Shown here piece after piece: positions 53,440 to 63,060 of a DNA stretch of 64,000 bases. How positions within the stretch are numbered: position 1 is the first letter of the stretch; the number at the start of each line of letters is the position of its first letter. Position numbers and translations under genes: made by a program. The stretch is taken from positions 372,001 to 436,000 of the forward strand of contig CAWASR010000008.1 of the NCBI GenBank assembly GCA_963784805.1, read 5' to 3'. A model generated the notes under the pieces. The model was not told where the DNA came from. It did not search any database and saw only the letters and a program-made list of their open reading frames with translations. The DNA comes from Roseiarcus sp963784805 (GTDB taxonomy: Bacteria; Pseudomonadota; Alphaproteobacteria; Rhizobiales; Beijerinckiaceae).

Positions 53440-54342
53440 ATGCATTACGCGGACAGAAGGCGGATGTTCTTTGGCCTCTTGGCGGCGATCGCCGCACGGT
53501 CCTTGACGGGGATCTGCGCGGCGAACGCGCAGAACGACTCTGATCTGGCCCAGGAACTGACAAATCCGATCGCCGGCCTGATCCAGGTCCCGTTCCAGAA
53601 TAACTTCGACTGGGGCGGCGGTCCCCACAACGACGCCTTTCGCTACACATTGAATGTTCAGCCCGTCATTCCTCTCCCACTGAACAAAGACTGGAACCTG
53701 ATTGTCCGCACGGTCATCCCGTTTGCGTCGTGGGATGGTGTGTTTCCGCAGAATGAATCGGGGCTCGGCGACATCGTGCAGAGCTTCTTCTTCTCCCCGT
53801 CCCACCCGACCGGGTCCGGGATCGTCTGGGGCGCGGGGCCCGTCTTCCTCTATCCGACGGCGACCAACGCCTTCTTCGCCGGGCGGCAATGGGGCGCGGG
53901 CCCGACCGCGGTGATCCTGCGGCTCGACGGACCGTGGACCTACGGCGTGCTGGCCAATCACATCTGGTCGCTGACCGACGTGCCGTCGCCGAATTCCGGC
54001 TTGGCAGCCCTGTCGCCCTCGACCTCGGAGACGGAAGAAATGATTGCCGAAGGCCCGACGACCCCGGGGCGATGGCGGATCAGCAGCACCTTCATTCAGC
54101 CGTTTCTCACCTACACTTTCCCGACCCACACGACCGTCTTCTTAAGTTCGGAGAGCCAATACAACTGGACTACCCGGCAATGGACAGTGCCGATCAACGC
54201 CGGAGCGAACCAGCTCCTCAGAATCGGAGGACAGATCGTCCAGGTCGGCGGTTTGGTGCGCTATTGGGCCGAAAGGCCGACCGGCGGTCCGACATGGGGC
54301 CTTCAGTTTCGTGCGACTTGGGTCTTACCGACTGGAAGTTAG
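53440..54342 (+). CDS. Putative outer-membrane transporter, phenol-MetA-like
   Basis: A 300-aa protein with a signal peptide (MFFGLLAAIAARSLTGICAANA). The remainder is a run of amphipathic strands with features of the 'MetA-pathway of phenol degradation' / transporter beta-barrel family: NPIAGLIQVPFQNNFDWGGG, LNVQPVIPLPLNKDWNLIVR, GLGDIVQSFFFSP, WGAGPVFLYPT. GGAGG precedes the ATG. It probably forms a barrel for small hydrophobic molecules; the substrate is unknown. Cotranscribed with the OprB-like gene (48-base gap). Confidence 0.75.
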   Translation: MHYADRRRMFFGLLAAIAARSLTGICAANAQNDSDLAQELTNPIAGLIQVPFQNNFDWGGGPHNDAFRYTLNVQPVIPLPLNKDWNLIVRTVIPFASWDGVFPQNESGLGDIVQSFFFSPSHPTGSGIVWGAGPVFLYPTATNAFFAGRQWGAGPTAVILRLDGPWTYGVLANHIWSLTDVPSPNSGLAALSPSTSETEEMIAEGPTTPGRWRISSTFIQPFLTYTFPTHTTVFLSSESQYNWTTRQWTVPINAGANQLLRIGGQIVQVGGLVRYWAERPTGGPTWGLQFRATWVLPTGS

Positions 54343-54386
54343 CTGGCTTTGACAAGCGGCGCTGGGTCGGCGCGCTGGACAATCGT

Positions 54387-55055
54387 TCATTTCAGCGTCG
54401 GCAAATCGTAGGCCAACAATTCGCCGATGGCGTCGATTGCAATGTCGACGAACGCGCTTTCATCAGGCGCAGGCTCGTTTCGGGCGTAGTGGCCCTGTCT
54501 GGGGAAGACCGTCGTCGCCCTTTCGCCCCAGATTCTCTTCACCGCGGCGAGGATGCGGATCTTGTCGTCGATCAGCACGTAGCGCCCGGCGGGATGCCGG
54601 CGCTCGACCTCCGCCAGCTCGGTCTCCTTATGCACGTAGATCAGGACATTGCCGTCGAAGGCGTCCCACAGGCCCGAGCGCGCGACCTTGTGCGGCTGAA
54701 AGACGGCGTCGCCATCGGAGAGAATAACCGCCGGGCCCCATTGCCGAACGTGTCTGACGACCTCGACAGCGCGAGGATAGAGGCGATCGGCGAACGGATA
54801 GTTGAGGAGCCAGTTGGCGACAAGATAGACGGTCGGGTCGTGCGGACGTTCCGATCGCACGCGCTCGAGCGCGCCGAGATAGTCGGCGTAGCCGAGGCTT
54901 TCGCGCAGCTCCTCGAACAGCGCCCAGTAGCGGGCGCAGGTCTGATCGCCGGAGAATAGCCTCAGACGGTCTCGCAGGTCGTCCTGAAAGCGGTCGTTGT
55001 CGATGAGCGTGTTGTCGACGTCGAACAGGAAGACGATCTCGGCTGGGCTCGTCAT
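54387..55055 (-). CDS. HAD-superfamily hydrolase
   Basis: A 222-aa haloacid-dehalogenase-type phosphatase. Motif I is FLFDVDNTLID with Asp12 and Asp14, motif II is AVILSDGDAVF, and motif IV is YVLIDDKIRILAAV. The helical cap lies between residues ~20 and 90. The substrate is unknown. It faces the outer-membrane gene tail to tail and is preceded at ~60 bases by the aldolase gene on the same strand, so the two may be cotranscribed. Confidence 0.87.
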   Translation of the reverse strand: MTSPAEIVFLFDVDNTLIDNDRFQDDLRDRLRLFSGDQTCARYWALFEELRESLGYADYLGALERVRSERPHDPTVYLVANWLLNYPFADRLYPRAVEVVRHVRQWGPAVILSDGDAVFQPHKVARSGLWDAFDGNVLIYVHKETELAEVERRHPAGRYVLIDDKIRILAAVKRIWGERATTVFPRQGHYARNEPAPDESAFVDIAIDAIGELLAYDLPTLK

Positions 55056-55117
55056 CGCGATGTCGCCCTTTCGCCCTTTCGCAATCGGGGCCGCTCGGTC
55101 TCGCGCGACTTAAACCG

Positions 55118-56023
55118 TCATACCTTCACGGTCGAGGCTTGATAGATTTCGTCGATGGACTGAGCCAGCGCCGCGTCGAACTCGGCCTCGCTCATCGAGC
55201 GCCTGAGGTCCTGGGCGAGCGCGCGCGAGAAGCTCGCGATCATGCCGTGATTCTGCGCCAGCAGCTTGCAGGCCTCAGCCCGGGTGTAGCCGCCCGACAG
55301 CGCGACGACCCGCACGATCCGCTTGTGCTTGATCAGCGGCGCGTAAAGATCGGGTGTGCTCGGGATCGTCAGCTTGAGCATGACCTGACGGCCTTCGGGC
55401 AGGGCGTCGAGCCTTTTGGTGATCTCCGCGAGCAAGATCGCCTCGGCCGCGGCCTTGTCGGGGCTGTCGATCGAGACCTCGGGTTCGATGATCGGGATCA
55501 GCCCATGCTTTCCGATCTGGTCGGCGAAGTCGAACTGCTGCCTGACGTTTGCCGCGATGCCGTCCTTCGAGGCAAGGTTGATGACCGAGCGCATCTTGGT
55601 GCCGAAGACGCCGAGTTTTACCGCTCGGGCGAGAAGCGGATCGAGGTCAGGCATCGGCTTCATCAGCCTGACGCCGTCCTTTTCCGCGTCGAGTCCCTTG
55701 TCGACCTTCACGATCGGGACAACGCCCCGTTCCTCCCATAGGTAGGCTGGAACCGGCTTGCCCTTCGCCTCGCCGTCCATCGTGCGCTCGAACAGGATGG
55801 CGGCGATCACCCTCGAGCCGTTGAAGGCCGGCGCGGTCATGATGCGAACCCGCATCTCGTGCACCAGCTTGAACATTTCGGCCTCGCCGCTGTAATCGCT
55901 GTCCGGAACGCCGTAGTGGCGAAGGGCGCCGGGCGTCGATCCGCCGCTCTGGTCGAGCGCGGCGACGAAGCCCGGCTTGCCCGACATTTGCGCCATCATC
56001 TTGTCATTTGACATCGTCGTCAT
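55118..56023 (-). CDS. Fructose-bisphosphate aldolase, class I
   Basis: A 301-aa Schiff-base aldolase that splits fructose 1,6-bisphosphate into triose phosphates. It resembles the bacterial class I 'Fda' group: GFVAALDQSGGSTPGAL at the N-terminus, VPIVKVDKGL, LIPIIEPEVSID, and the Schiff-base lysine probably Lys217 in VMLKLTIPS. Length is standard. An alternative ATG four codons in is possible. Confidence 0.93.
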   Translation of the reverse strand: MTTMSNDKMMAQMSGKPGFVAALDQSGGSTPGALRHYGVPDSDYSGEAEMFKLVHEMRVRIMTAPAFNGSRVIAAILFERTMDGEAKGKPVPAYLWEERGVVPIVKVDKGLDAEKDGVRLMKPMPDLDPLLARAVKLGVFGTKMRSVINLASKDGIAANVRQQFDFADQIGKHGLIPIIEPEVSIDSPDKAAAEAILLAEITKRLDALPEGRQVMLKLTIPSTPDLYAPLIKHKRIVRVVALSGGYTRAEACKLLAQNHGMIASFSRALAQDLRRSMSEAEFDAALAQSIDEIYQASTVKV

Positions 56024-56374
56024 CCTCGCCTCGAAACCTTCAACTTCCGGATTACGCGGTTCGCGCTGATAAGGTCAACGGCGCATCGCCGTTCCCGCGC
56101 GCGCCAGCAGGGAGCATCGTCATCACCCCGTCTTGCGAAAGCCGTTGGCGGCCAGTCTATCACTGAACGGGCGCCTGTCACGCGGCGGTTTCCGCGAAGT
56201 CGTCAAACAGACCGTCCCGCCATTGCGCCTTGCCTGCCCGAAGGGAGACATGGCGCTCACGCCGGGGGGCGGATCGGACGTCGCCACGCGCGCCGCGGCT
56301 GCTCGCCGAAGGACGCCAATTCCTACAAAAGTGCGGCAAACGCGTTCAGCGCTTTGCCGCCGAGGCGCGTCCAT
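56024..56374. other. Intergenic region upstream of the aldolase gene
   Basis: About 350 bases with the aldolase promoter at one end. I see no gene, hairpin or repeat I can support; short open frames on both strands have no conserved features. Confidence 0.35.
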
Positions 56375-56980
56375 TCATTGAACGGTGATCTCGGCCGCCG
56401 TTCGGGGAATCATCATAACGGAATCGTGGAGCGTGACCGCTCCGATCGAGTAATAGATTCCCGTCGGCTGAAATGGATATTTCACCTCGCCCAGGATCAC
56501 ATAGCTGGTGGCCGCGCCGGTGAAGGCCGCAGCGATCGACGGATCGACCGGCAATTGCTGACCGTTCGGCCGCGCCGTGCCGTTGGCGTTCGGCCAACTG
56601 CCGACGACCGTCCCGGTGGTCGCGCCATTTACAGTGGCGACCTTCAACTCCGACACCACCACCTGGACGTTGCCGCCGTCATATGGATACAGGATCAGGG
56701 CCGGATACCCCAGGATCTGGTTGAGTTCGGCGGCGGTGATGGTGGCTGACCCATTGTTGTTGGCTTGAGCGAATATATTGGCCACCGTCGTCGCGCCGAG
56801 GGTCACTCTGCGCTGCACGCTGAAGATCTGGCCGCCATAGACGATGAGGCTCATCAGCAGCAGGGCGACCGGCATGATCAACGCCAGCTCCACGGCGGCC
56901 AAACCGCCGTCGTCGTTCAATGCGGCGCGCGACGCGCGGCGCGCCACGGCCAGGCGGTTGCGGATCGCTCCCGCCGTCAC
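56375..56980 (-). CDS. TadE-like pseudopilin-family protein
   Basis: A 201-aa protein starting at GTG 56980, whose GTGA overlaps the stop of the upstream TadE-like gene. After a short basic leader comes the TadE motif and helix, GLAAVELALIMPVALLLMSLIVYGGQIF, with the glutamate (VE) at the usual place; the rest is periplasmic (LGYPALILYPYDGG...). TadE-type minor pilins support Flp/Tad pilus assembly. The remaining tad genes (tadA/B/C, cpaB) are not in the window. Confidence 0.82.
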   Translation of the reverse strand: MTAGAIRNRLAVARRASRAALNDDGGLAAVELALIMPVALLLMSLIVYGGQIFSVQRRVTLGATTVANIFAQANNNGSATITAAELNQILGYPALILYPYDGGNVQVVVSELKVATVNGATTGTVVGSWPNANGTARPNGQQLPVDPSIAAAFTGAATSYVILGEVKYPFQPTGIYYSIGAVTLHDSVMMIPRTAAEITVQ

Positions 56981-57531
56981 AGGGGTTCGATCCTGAAGAT
57001 CTGTGTCGAGGCCATCAGCATTTTGCCGTTCCCCAGGTTCGCGAAATTGAGGCCGAGCGGGCCGCCATAGACGGGCCAGGGATACATCACCACCAGCAGC
57101 ATGTCGGTGCCGGAGGCGGCGGCGTTGGCGCCGACGTCGACGGTGGGCGTGCCGATGAGTTTGCCGGTGGAGTCGAATTTCGGCAGCAGCGAAGCGAGGT
57201 TGGTCGTGCCCGCCGGCAGCGGCGTCAGTTCGACGACCACCTGCGAGCAGTTGAAGAGAGCGGTCAGTTCCGTGCAAATCTGGGTCTTGAACTGAGCCGT
57301 CGTCAACGACCCGGTCTGATTGGTCATGACGATTCTCGCGCCCTGTTCGGCCGCGGTTTCGAAGAAGGCCTTGACGAGAAAGATTGTGGCGGCCTGCAGC
57401 GTAGCGAGGACAATCCCAAAAAAAATTGGAGCCACGAGGGCGAACTCGACCGCGGGCGACGCGCTCTCGTCCCGGGCGAACAATCGCCCAAGGCGCGAGA
57501 TGACGACCAACAGCTTACCCACGACCAGCAT
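56977..57531 (-). CDS. TadE-like pseudopilin-family protein
   Basis: A 184-aa protein with the same layout as its neighbour: short cytoplasmic leader, SPAVEFALVAPIFFGIVLATLQAATIFL helix with the conserved Glu, then a periplasmic part with two cysteines (QICTELTALFNCSQ) and LVVMYPWPVYGG. It is the first of two coupled TadE-like genes and is divergent from the TadG-like gene at 58117; all three probably serve one Tad-type surface system. Confidence 0.85.
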   Translation of the reverse strand: MLVVGKLLVVISRLGRLFARDESASPAVEFALVAPIFFGIVLATLQAATIFLVKAFFETAAEQGARIVMTNQTGSLTTAQFKTQICTELTALFNCSQVVVELTPLPAGTTNLASLLPKFDSTGKLIGTPTVDVGANAAASGTDMLLVVMYPWPVYGGPLGLNFANLGNGKMLMASTQIFRIEPL

Positions 57532-58116
57532 TATCGCCCAATCCTAGCTGACCCTAGCGGAGGATATTCCGCGCCAATCTTTAACCTGATCTTACGCGCG
57601 ACCAAGAAAGTCTATTAAAAGCGAATGAATTGTAGGCATAGGCCTAACAATTTCGATTTTGAGTTACTTACGTTTGATCTGCTATATGTTACGCTGCGTC
57701 AGCACGACGCTTGGGCGGGGCGGGGTATTGCCGATGTCCGGATGACTGTTCGACGGCGCCACGACTTTCCTGACGCGATTCAGCCCGAAAAGTTCCGGTC
57801 GATGCGTTGTGGGAGGGAAACGCAGCCCGCCTCGTATCCCTTGTGGACGGATCTTCGCTGCCTCAGCGAATTGGGATACGGCAGTAAGGTAAATCCGTGG
57901 GAGATCACCCGAGTTATCCAAATAAACTAACGTTGACTCGATTTGGTGTTCGGTCCGAACGGCCGTGAATATGGTAATTGTGGCCAAATTCGTCAAATTC
58001 TAACTATTGTATTAGCCCACGATTAAAATGTTGACGGTTTCATTCCGAGAGTTTGGCCATTGGGCGCGATGATCCATGTCAGGGTCGGGGCGTCGAAAAA
58101 ACTGCGAGCGCAACCC
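57532..58116. other. Divergent promoter region between TadE-like and TadG-like genes
   Basis: Two A/T-rich patches (about 57580-57700 and 57880-58035) stand out from the GC-rich background and fit promoters for the two divergent pilus-type units. A minus-strand open frame at 57682-57996 has no conserved features, and I do not call it. Confidence 0.45.
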
Positions 58117-59604
58117 ATGTCGAACTCTGTCTTCGGCCGCCTGCTTCACAATCGCAACGGCAATGTCACGATGATGTATGCGATCGTGGCGCCGGTTCTC
58201 ATGTTTGGGGGCGCGGCGGCGATCGACTACGGCCGGGCGGCGCAAATCCACACCAAGCTCAACGCCGCCGCCGACGCCGCCGCGCTCGCCGCGCTGACCC
58301 CGAACATGCTGCAACAAAGCGATTCGGTCGCAGAGGCGGCCGCGACGTCGCTGTTCAACGGCCTCGTGGCCGGCATGTCCGGACTGACCCCGGGCGCGAC
58401 GCAAGTCGCCGTCACCATCACCGAGGGCGCCGACAACGCCCTGACGCGCAGCGTCAGCGTCAGCTACACGACCTCGGTCAACACGATCTTCGCCGCGGTG
58501 CTGAGCAAGGACTCGCTCGCCGTGTCGGGCAGTTCGACCGCGAAAGCGCAAATGCCGCCGAACATCGATTTCTACGTTCTGCTCGACAATTCCCCCTCGA
58601 TGGCCCTGCCGGCGACGCTGGCGGGCGTCACCCAGATGGAGAACCTGACGACGAAGCAGGACGGCGGCAACAGCTGCGCCTTCGCCTGCCATCAGGCCAG
58701 CACTAACAATGCCGAGAGCGCCGGCAATCCGTGCGCCGACGGCACGGCGCCGACCCTGAACACCAGCCTCAAGACCGCCTCGCCCCTCAGCGGCGCGGTT
58801 TATTGCGACACCTCCAAACACGGCGCGCAGGTCGACAATTACAAGCTCGCCCGAATCAACAAAATCACGCTGCGCCTCGACGAATTGAACGCCGGCGTTT
58901 CGACCCTGCTGCAGACGGCGTCTTCGACCGCGCAGTCGTCGCAGTTCTCGTCGCCGCCGCAGTATCGATTCTCGATCTACTCGATGGATTCGCTGTGGTC
59001 GATCGGCCTCACCCAGCTGATGCCGCTGACGACCAACTACACCGCCAACTGGACCACCGCGTCGGCCAATTTCGGCGTGATGCAGATGTATTCCAACAAC
59101 AACAACTGCGCCAATTCGGCTTGCAGTTCGTCCTCCGGCCCCGGCGACGTCGGCACCAACTACGACGACTCGCTCGGCAAGCTGAGCCAGGCGAGCTACA
59201 TCCCCGATCCCGGCAACGGCACCAACCAGGCCGGGGACACGCCGCAAGAGGTCCTGTTCATCGTCACCGACGGGGTCGAGGACGAGAAGAACGGCAGCCG
59301 CCTCCAGCAGGCGATCAACGATCTCGGCAACGCTCCGGGCGGCAATTCGAATAGCACAAACTGGTGCACGGCCATCAAGAACCGCGGCGTCAAGATCGCG
59401 ATCCTCTATACCGACTATCTGCCGGTGCCGACCAACAGCTGGTATGCGAACTGGATCGCGCCGATCCAGTCCGATATCGGCCCGGCCCTCCAGGCTTGCG
59501 CGACGCCGGGCCTGTTCTATGACGCCGCAATCGGCGCCGACCTCGGCCAGGCTCTGGCCGCCCTGTTCGCCGCGGTCACCCACACCGGGCACCTGACCAA
59601 CTGA
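58117..59604 (+). CDS. TadG-like protein with von Willebrand A-type domain
   Basis: A 495-aa exported or membrane-anchored protein. The N-terminus has the TadG_N/Tad signature: RNGNVTMMYAIVAPVLMFGGAAAIDYGRA, then the small-residue helix KLNAAADAAALAAL. From residue ~170 a vWA-like domain follows, with a MIDAS-type LLDNSPSMAL (D-x-S-x-S form DNSPS) and LFIVTDGVEDEKNG. A cysteine-rich insert lies between (CAFACHQAS...CADG...YCDTSKHG). The start is uncertain: ATG 58117 gives the usual short leader; the frame is open to 58060. TadG-like proteins act in Flp pilus assembly or adhesion. Confidence 0.88.
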   Translation: MSNSVFGRLLHNRNGNVTMMYAIVAPVLMFGGAAAIDYGRAAQIHTKLNAAADAAALAALTPNMLQQSDSVAEAAATSLFNGLVAGMSGLTPGATQVAVTITEGADNALTRSVSVSYTTSVNTIFAAVLSKDSLAVSGSSTAKAQMPPNIDFYVLLDNSPSMALPATLAGVTQMENLTTKQDGGNSCAFACHQASTNNAESAGNPCADGTAPTLNTSLKTASPLSGAVYCDTSKHGAQVDNYKLARINKITLRLDELNAGVSTLLQTASSTAQSSQFSSPPQYRFSIYSMDSLWSIGLTQLMPLTTNYTANWTTASANFGVMQMYSNNNNCANSACSSSSGPGDVGTNYDDSLGKLSQASYIPDPGNGTNQAGDTPQEVLFIVTDGVEDEKNGSRLQQAINDLGNAPGGNSNSTNWCTAIKNRGVKIAILYTDYLPVPTNSWYANWIAPIQSDIGPALQACATPGLFYDAAIGADLGQALAALFAAVTHTGHLTN

Positions 59605-59613
59605 CCTTCCGAC

Positions 59614-59643
59614 CCGCTGAGCGCGTTCGAACGCGCTCGGCGG
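59614..59643 (+). terminator. Strong hairpin after the TadG-like gene
   Basis: CCGC-T-GAGCGCG-TTCGAA-CGCGCTC-G-GCGG: the inner 20 bases are a perfect palindrome, extended by four more pairs after a mismatch. It begins 10 bases past the stop. No T-run follows, so termination is probable but not certain. Confidence 0.55.
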
Positions 59644-59791
59644 AGTCCGTTGGGTTCGGCGTCTCGCGCGTGCGCCGCGTTGTCATAAGCGACGGGTTGG
59701 CGCTCGGGATGGCCCGGAGATTTGAATTCGGTCGTGGATTCCCCCAGCGGACCGGCGGCCGTACGCGCCTGCCCAGCTCGCGCTTGCGCCT

Positions 59792-60133
59792 CTATCGATT
59801 GCCGCGCTTCTGCCCGATGGCCACCGACGCCGGCCTTTCCGCAACCGGCCCAGCCGTCCATGAGCTGAAGACCGCGCCCTGCGCGCCTGGAGACGCGCGC
59901 ACGAGCTCGAGATTGTCTTCCGTGGCCACCCGTTCGTGACGCTCGTTGTCGCTGCGGATGCGATATTGCAGCGCGTCGTCCCGAGCCGGCAGCGTGGCGG
60001 TGATACGGTAAACTTCATCCGTCTTTGGCCAGACGCCGACCCTGTTGGTCAGCCGGACGATCTGTCCGATCGCAAACCGGTGAGGCGCGATCTCCAGCGA
60101 ATGATTGGGCGTGTGGTTGTCTGAAATACTCAC
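59792..60133 (-). CDS. Conserved small hypothetical protein
   Basis: A 113-aa protein starting at GTG 60133 with GAGG four bases upstream. The core FAIGQIVRLTNRVGVWPKTD, EVYRITATLPARDDALQYRI, RSDNERHERVATEDNLEL matches, from memory, a short conserved hypothetical protein common in Hyphomicrobiales, with a KOW/SH3-like look. No function is known. The frame is open far upstream only as GC-rich antisense of leuC. Confidence 0.65.
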   Translation of the reverse strand: MSISDNHTPNHSLEIAPHRFAIGQIVRLTNRVGVWPKTDEVYRITATLPARDDALQYRIRSDNERHERVATEDNLELVRASPGAQGAVFSSWTAGPVAERPASVAIGQKRGNR

Positions 60134-60484
60134 GTTTCCTCGCGTTTGCGGCCGAGGCGCGGACCCGGCGTCGCCGCTCGAACGAGCGTGCCTCTCGGCC
60201 GGGCGCGGCTGATGATCGAGGATTTGGGGAAGACGCCGCGGACCGGAAGGCTCCGGCGCCGCAAGAAGCTGGATCGGCCAAATCGACGAAGAGAAACAAA
60301 TCCGCCACGATTGCGGTCGAAATGAGGCTGGGGTTCCATAGAGGAAGGACCGCGCGCCGAAGCGGCGCCCCGGATTTCGTCCAAAAGGCGCCCGCCGCGC
60401 CCCCTTCCTTCTTCGCCCCGAACGGCATAGATAGCCTGCCGTTCTCATCCTCATCTTGCGCGCCTTGCGGCGCGAGGGCCCGTC
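60134..60484. other. Intergenic region upstream of leuC
   Basis: About 350 bases between two divergent genes. I see no conserved reading frame, no leader-peptide run of leucine codons and no clear attenuator hairpin, so leuC control is not visible. Confidence 0.35.
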
Positions 60485-61893
<1,409 letters not shown>

Positions 61894-61894
<1 letters not shown>

Positions 61895-62310
61895 TGAAAG
61901 CCGGCGCTCTCCTCATCGACGAGGGCGAGATCGTCGAGACTTTCGTGCGCGCGTCGGGTCCGGGCGGGCAGAACGTCAACAAGGTCGCGAGCGCGGTCGA
62001 GCTTCGCTTCGACGCCCGCCGCAGCCCGAGCCTGCCCGACGACGTCGCGGCCCGGCTGATCAAGCTCGCCGGCTCGCGCGCGACCCAGGACGGCGTCATC
62101 GTCATTTTCGCCCAAAGGTTTTCGAGCCAGCCGCGCAACCGCGAGGACGCGCGCGCCCGGCTCGCGGCGCTGCTGGCGAAGGCGCAAGCGCGCGACAAGC
62201 CGCGCCGGCCGACCCGCCCGACGCTCGCCTCCAGGACCCGCCGCCTCGACGACAAGGGCCGGCGCGGCGCGATCAAGGCGCTGAGGGGGAAGACGACCGG
62301 CGCGGACTGA
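61894..62310 (+). CDS. arfB: Peptidyl-tRNA hydrolase ArfB (ribosome rescue)
   Basis: A 138-aa release-factor-like protein that frees ribosomes stalled on broken mRNAs. The GGQ motif is residues 24-26 in RASGPGGQNVNKVASAVELRF, and the C-terminal basic tail (RPTLASRTRRLDDKGRRGAI) is the part that enters the empty mRNA channel. The ATG overlaps the leuC stop (TGATG), so it is translated with leuC. Confidence 0.94.
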
Positions 62311-62921
62311 CGACGACGCCCGCACCTCTAAAAGACATAGATTTTTGGGCGAAAAACGCTGGTCTGCTTGATTTCTGCCCCACGCAAAGACAGTCATGCC
62401 AAGTCGTCAAAATCAACCAAGGCTCGTAAGGTGTGTGCCCGCTGGCCTATATGCCTCGGAGCTTTAACAGTGAAAGACTACAACGGATTTTCTGGAAAAC
62501 AGCGCGAGCGCGCTCAGAGATGGCTGAACAAGAGGGTTCCGGTGACAGTGCACTAATCTAGTACTGCAGGGACGCTGAGATGCCTCAACTGGCGGTTCTT
62601 ATCTTAGTTGCCGCCAGGAATGCACAATATCAACAAATTCAACGGAAAAAGCAGATTGGCGCACTGAACGGATTCGAACTCTGACTTCCATTTTCAATTT
62701 GCAACTCGCGTCGCTCGAACGAACGTCCTTCTTGGGTCGATCCCCGACGTTCAATCGTTTCCCGACGAGCATCCGCTCGGGGTCGATGCCGTTGAAAAAC
62801 TCGAAACACAGTCCGTCGCGAGAATCCAGATTTCGTGCGACGAACCTGCGGACGCAAAGCGACTTCAACAATCCGATCGCGTTTGGAGCGTCGTCCTCCG
62901 TTTCCAGCGATTGACGCCGAT
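62311..62921. other. Lower-GC, gene-poor region between arfB and a repeat element
   Basis: Base composition falls clearly compared with arfB and ribokinase. One short open frame (62368-62556) is listed separately. A tRNA-like 'GGATTCGAAC' at ~62670 does not fold as a tRNA. The low GC and lack of genes suggest foreign or decaying DNA. Confidence 0.45.
62368..62556 (+). CDS. Possible 62-aa protein of unknown function
   Basis: An open frame starting at TTG 62368 in low-GC DNA: it contains KVCARWPICLGALTVKDYNG and FSGKQRERAQRWLNKR, a C-x5-C pair and an Arg/Lys-rich helix. No ribosome-binding site is obvious. It might be a small zinc-binding protein or a fragment of a larger lost gene. I cannot name a family. 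Confidence 0.3.
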   Translation: MISAPRKDSHAKSSKSTKARKVCARWPICLGALTVKDYNGFSGKQRERAQRWLNKRVPVTVH

Positions 62922-63033
62922 CTTGTCATTCCCGGCGGGCCAAGCCCGACCGGGAATCCAGGAGCGCCGGCGCCGGACCCTGCCGCGACTTTTGGATTCC
63001 CGGTCGCCGCTTTGCGGCGCCGGGAATGACAAG
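62922..63033. repeat. 112-bp element with perfect 16-bp terminal inverted repeats
   Basis: CTTGTCATTCCCGGCG at 62922-62937 and CGCCGGGAATGACAAG at 63018-63033 are exact inverted copies. Inside lie further GGGAATCCAG / TTGGATTCCC arms and a GCCGC-TTT-GCGGC hairpin. This is the common alphaproteobacterial 'TCATTCCCGG...CCGGGAATGA' intergenic repeat. It lies 28 bases after the ribokinase stop and may end its transcript. Confidence 0.85.
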
Positions 63034-63060
63034 AGCGAGCGAAGCGTCGGATTCGCCACT

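Noticed and set aside
57682..57996. 104-codon minus-strand frame in the TadE/TadG gap
   Set aside because: No ribosome-binding site, no conserved motif, and it crosses the AT-rich promoter patches.
62657..62685. tRNA-like 3' end on the minus strand (GTTCGAATCC ... CGCCA)
   Set aside because: The T-stem halves do not pair, the acceptor arm is one base short and no D-arm or anticodon arm can be folded upstream. No attachment-site partner was seen.
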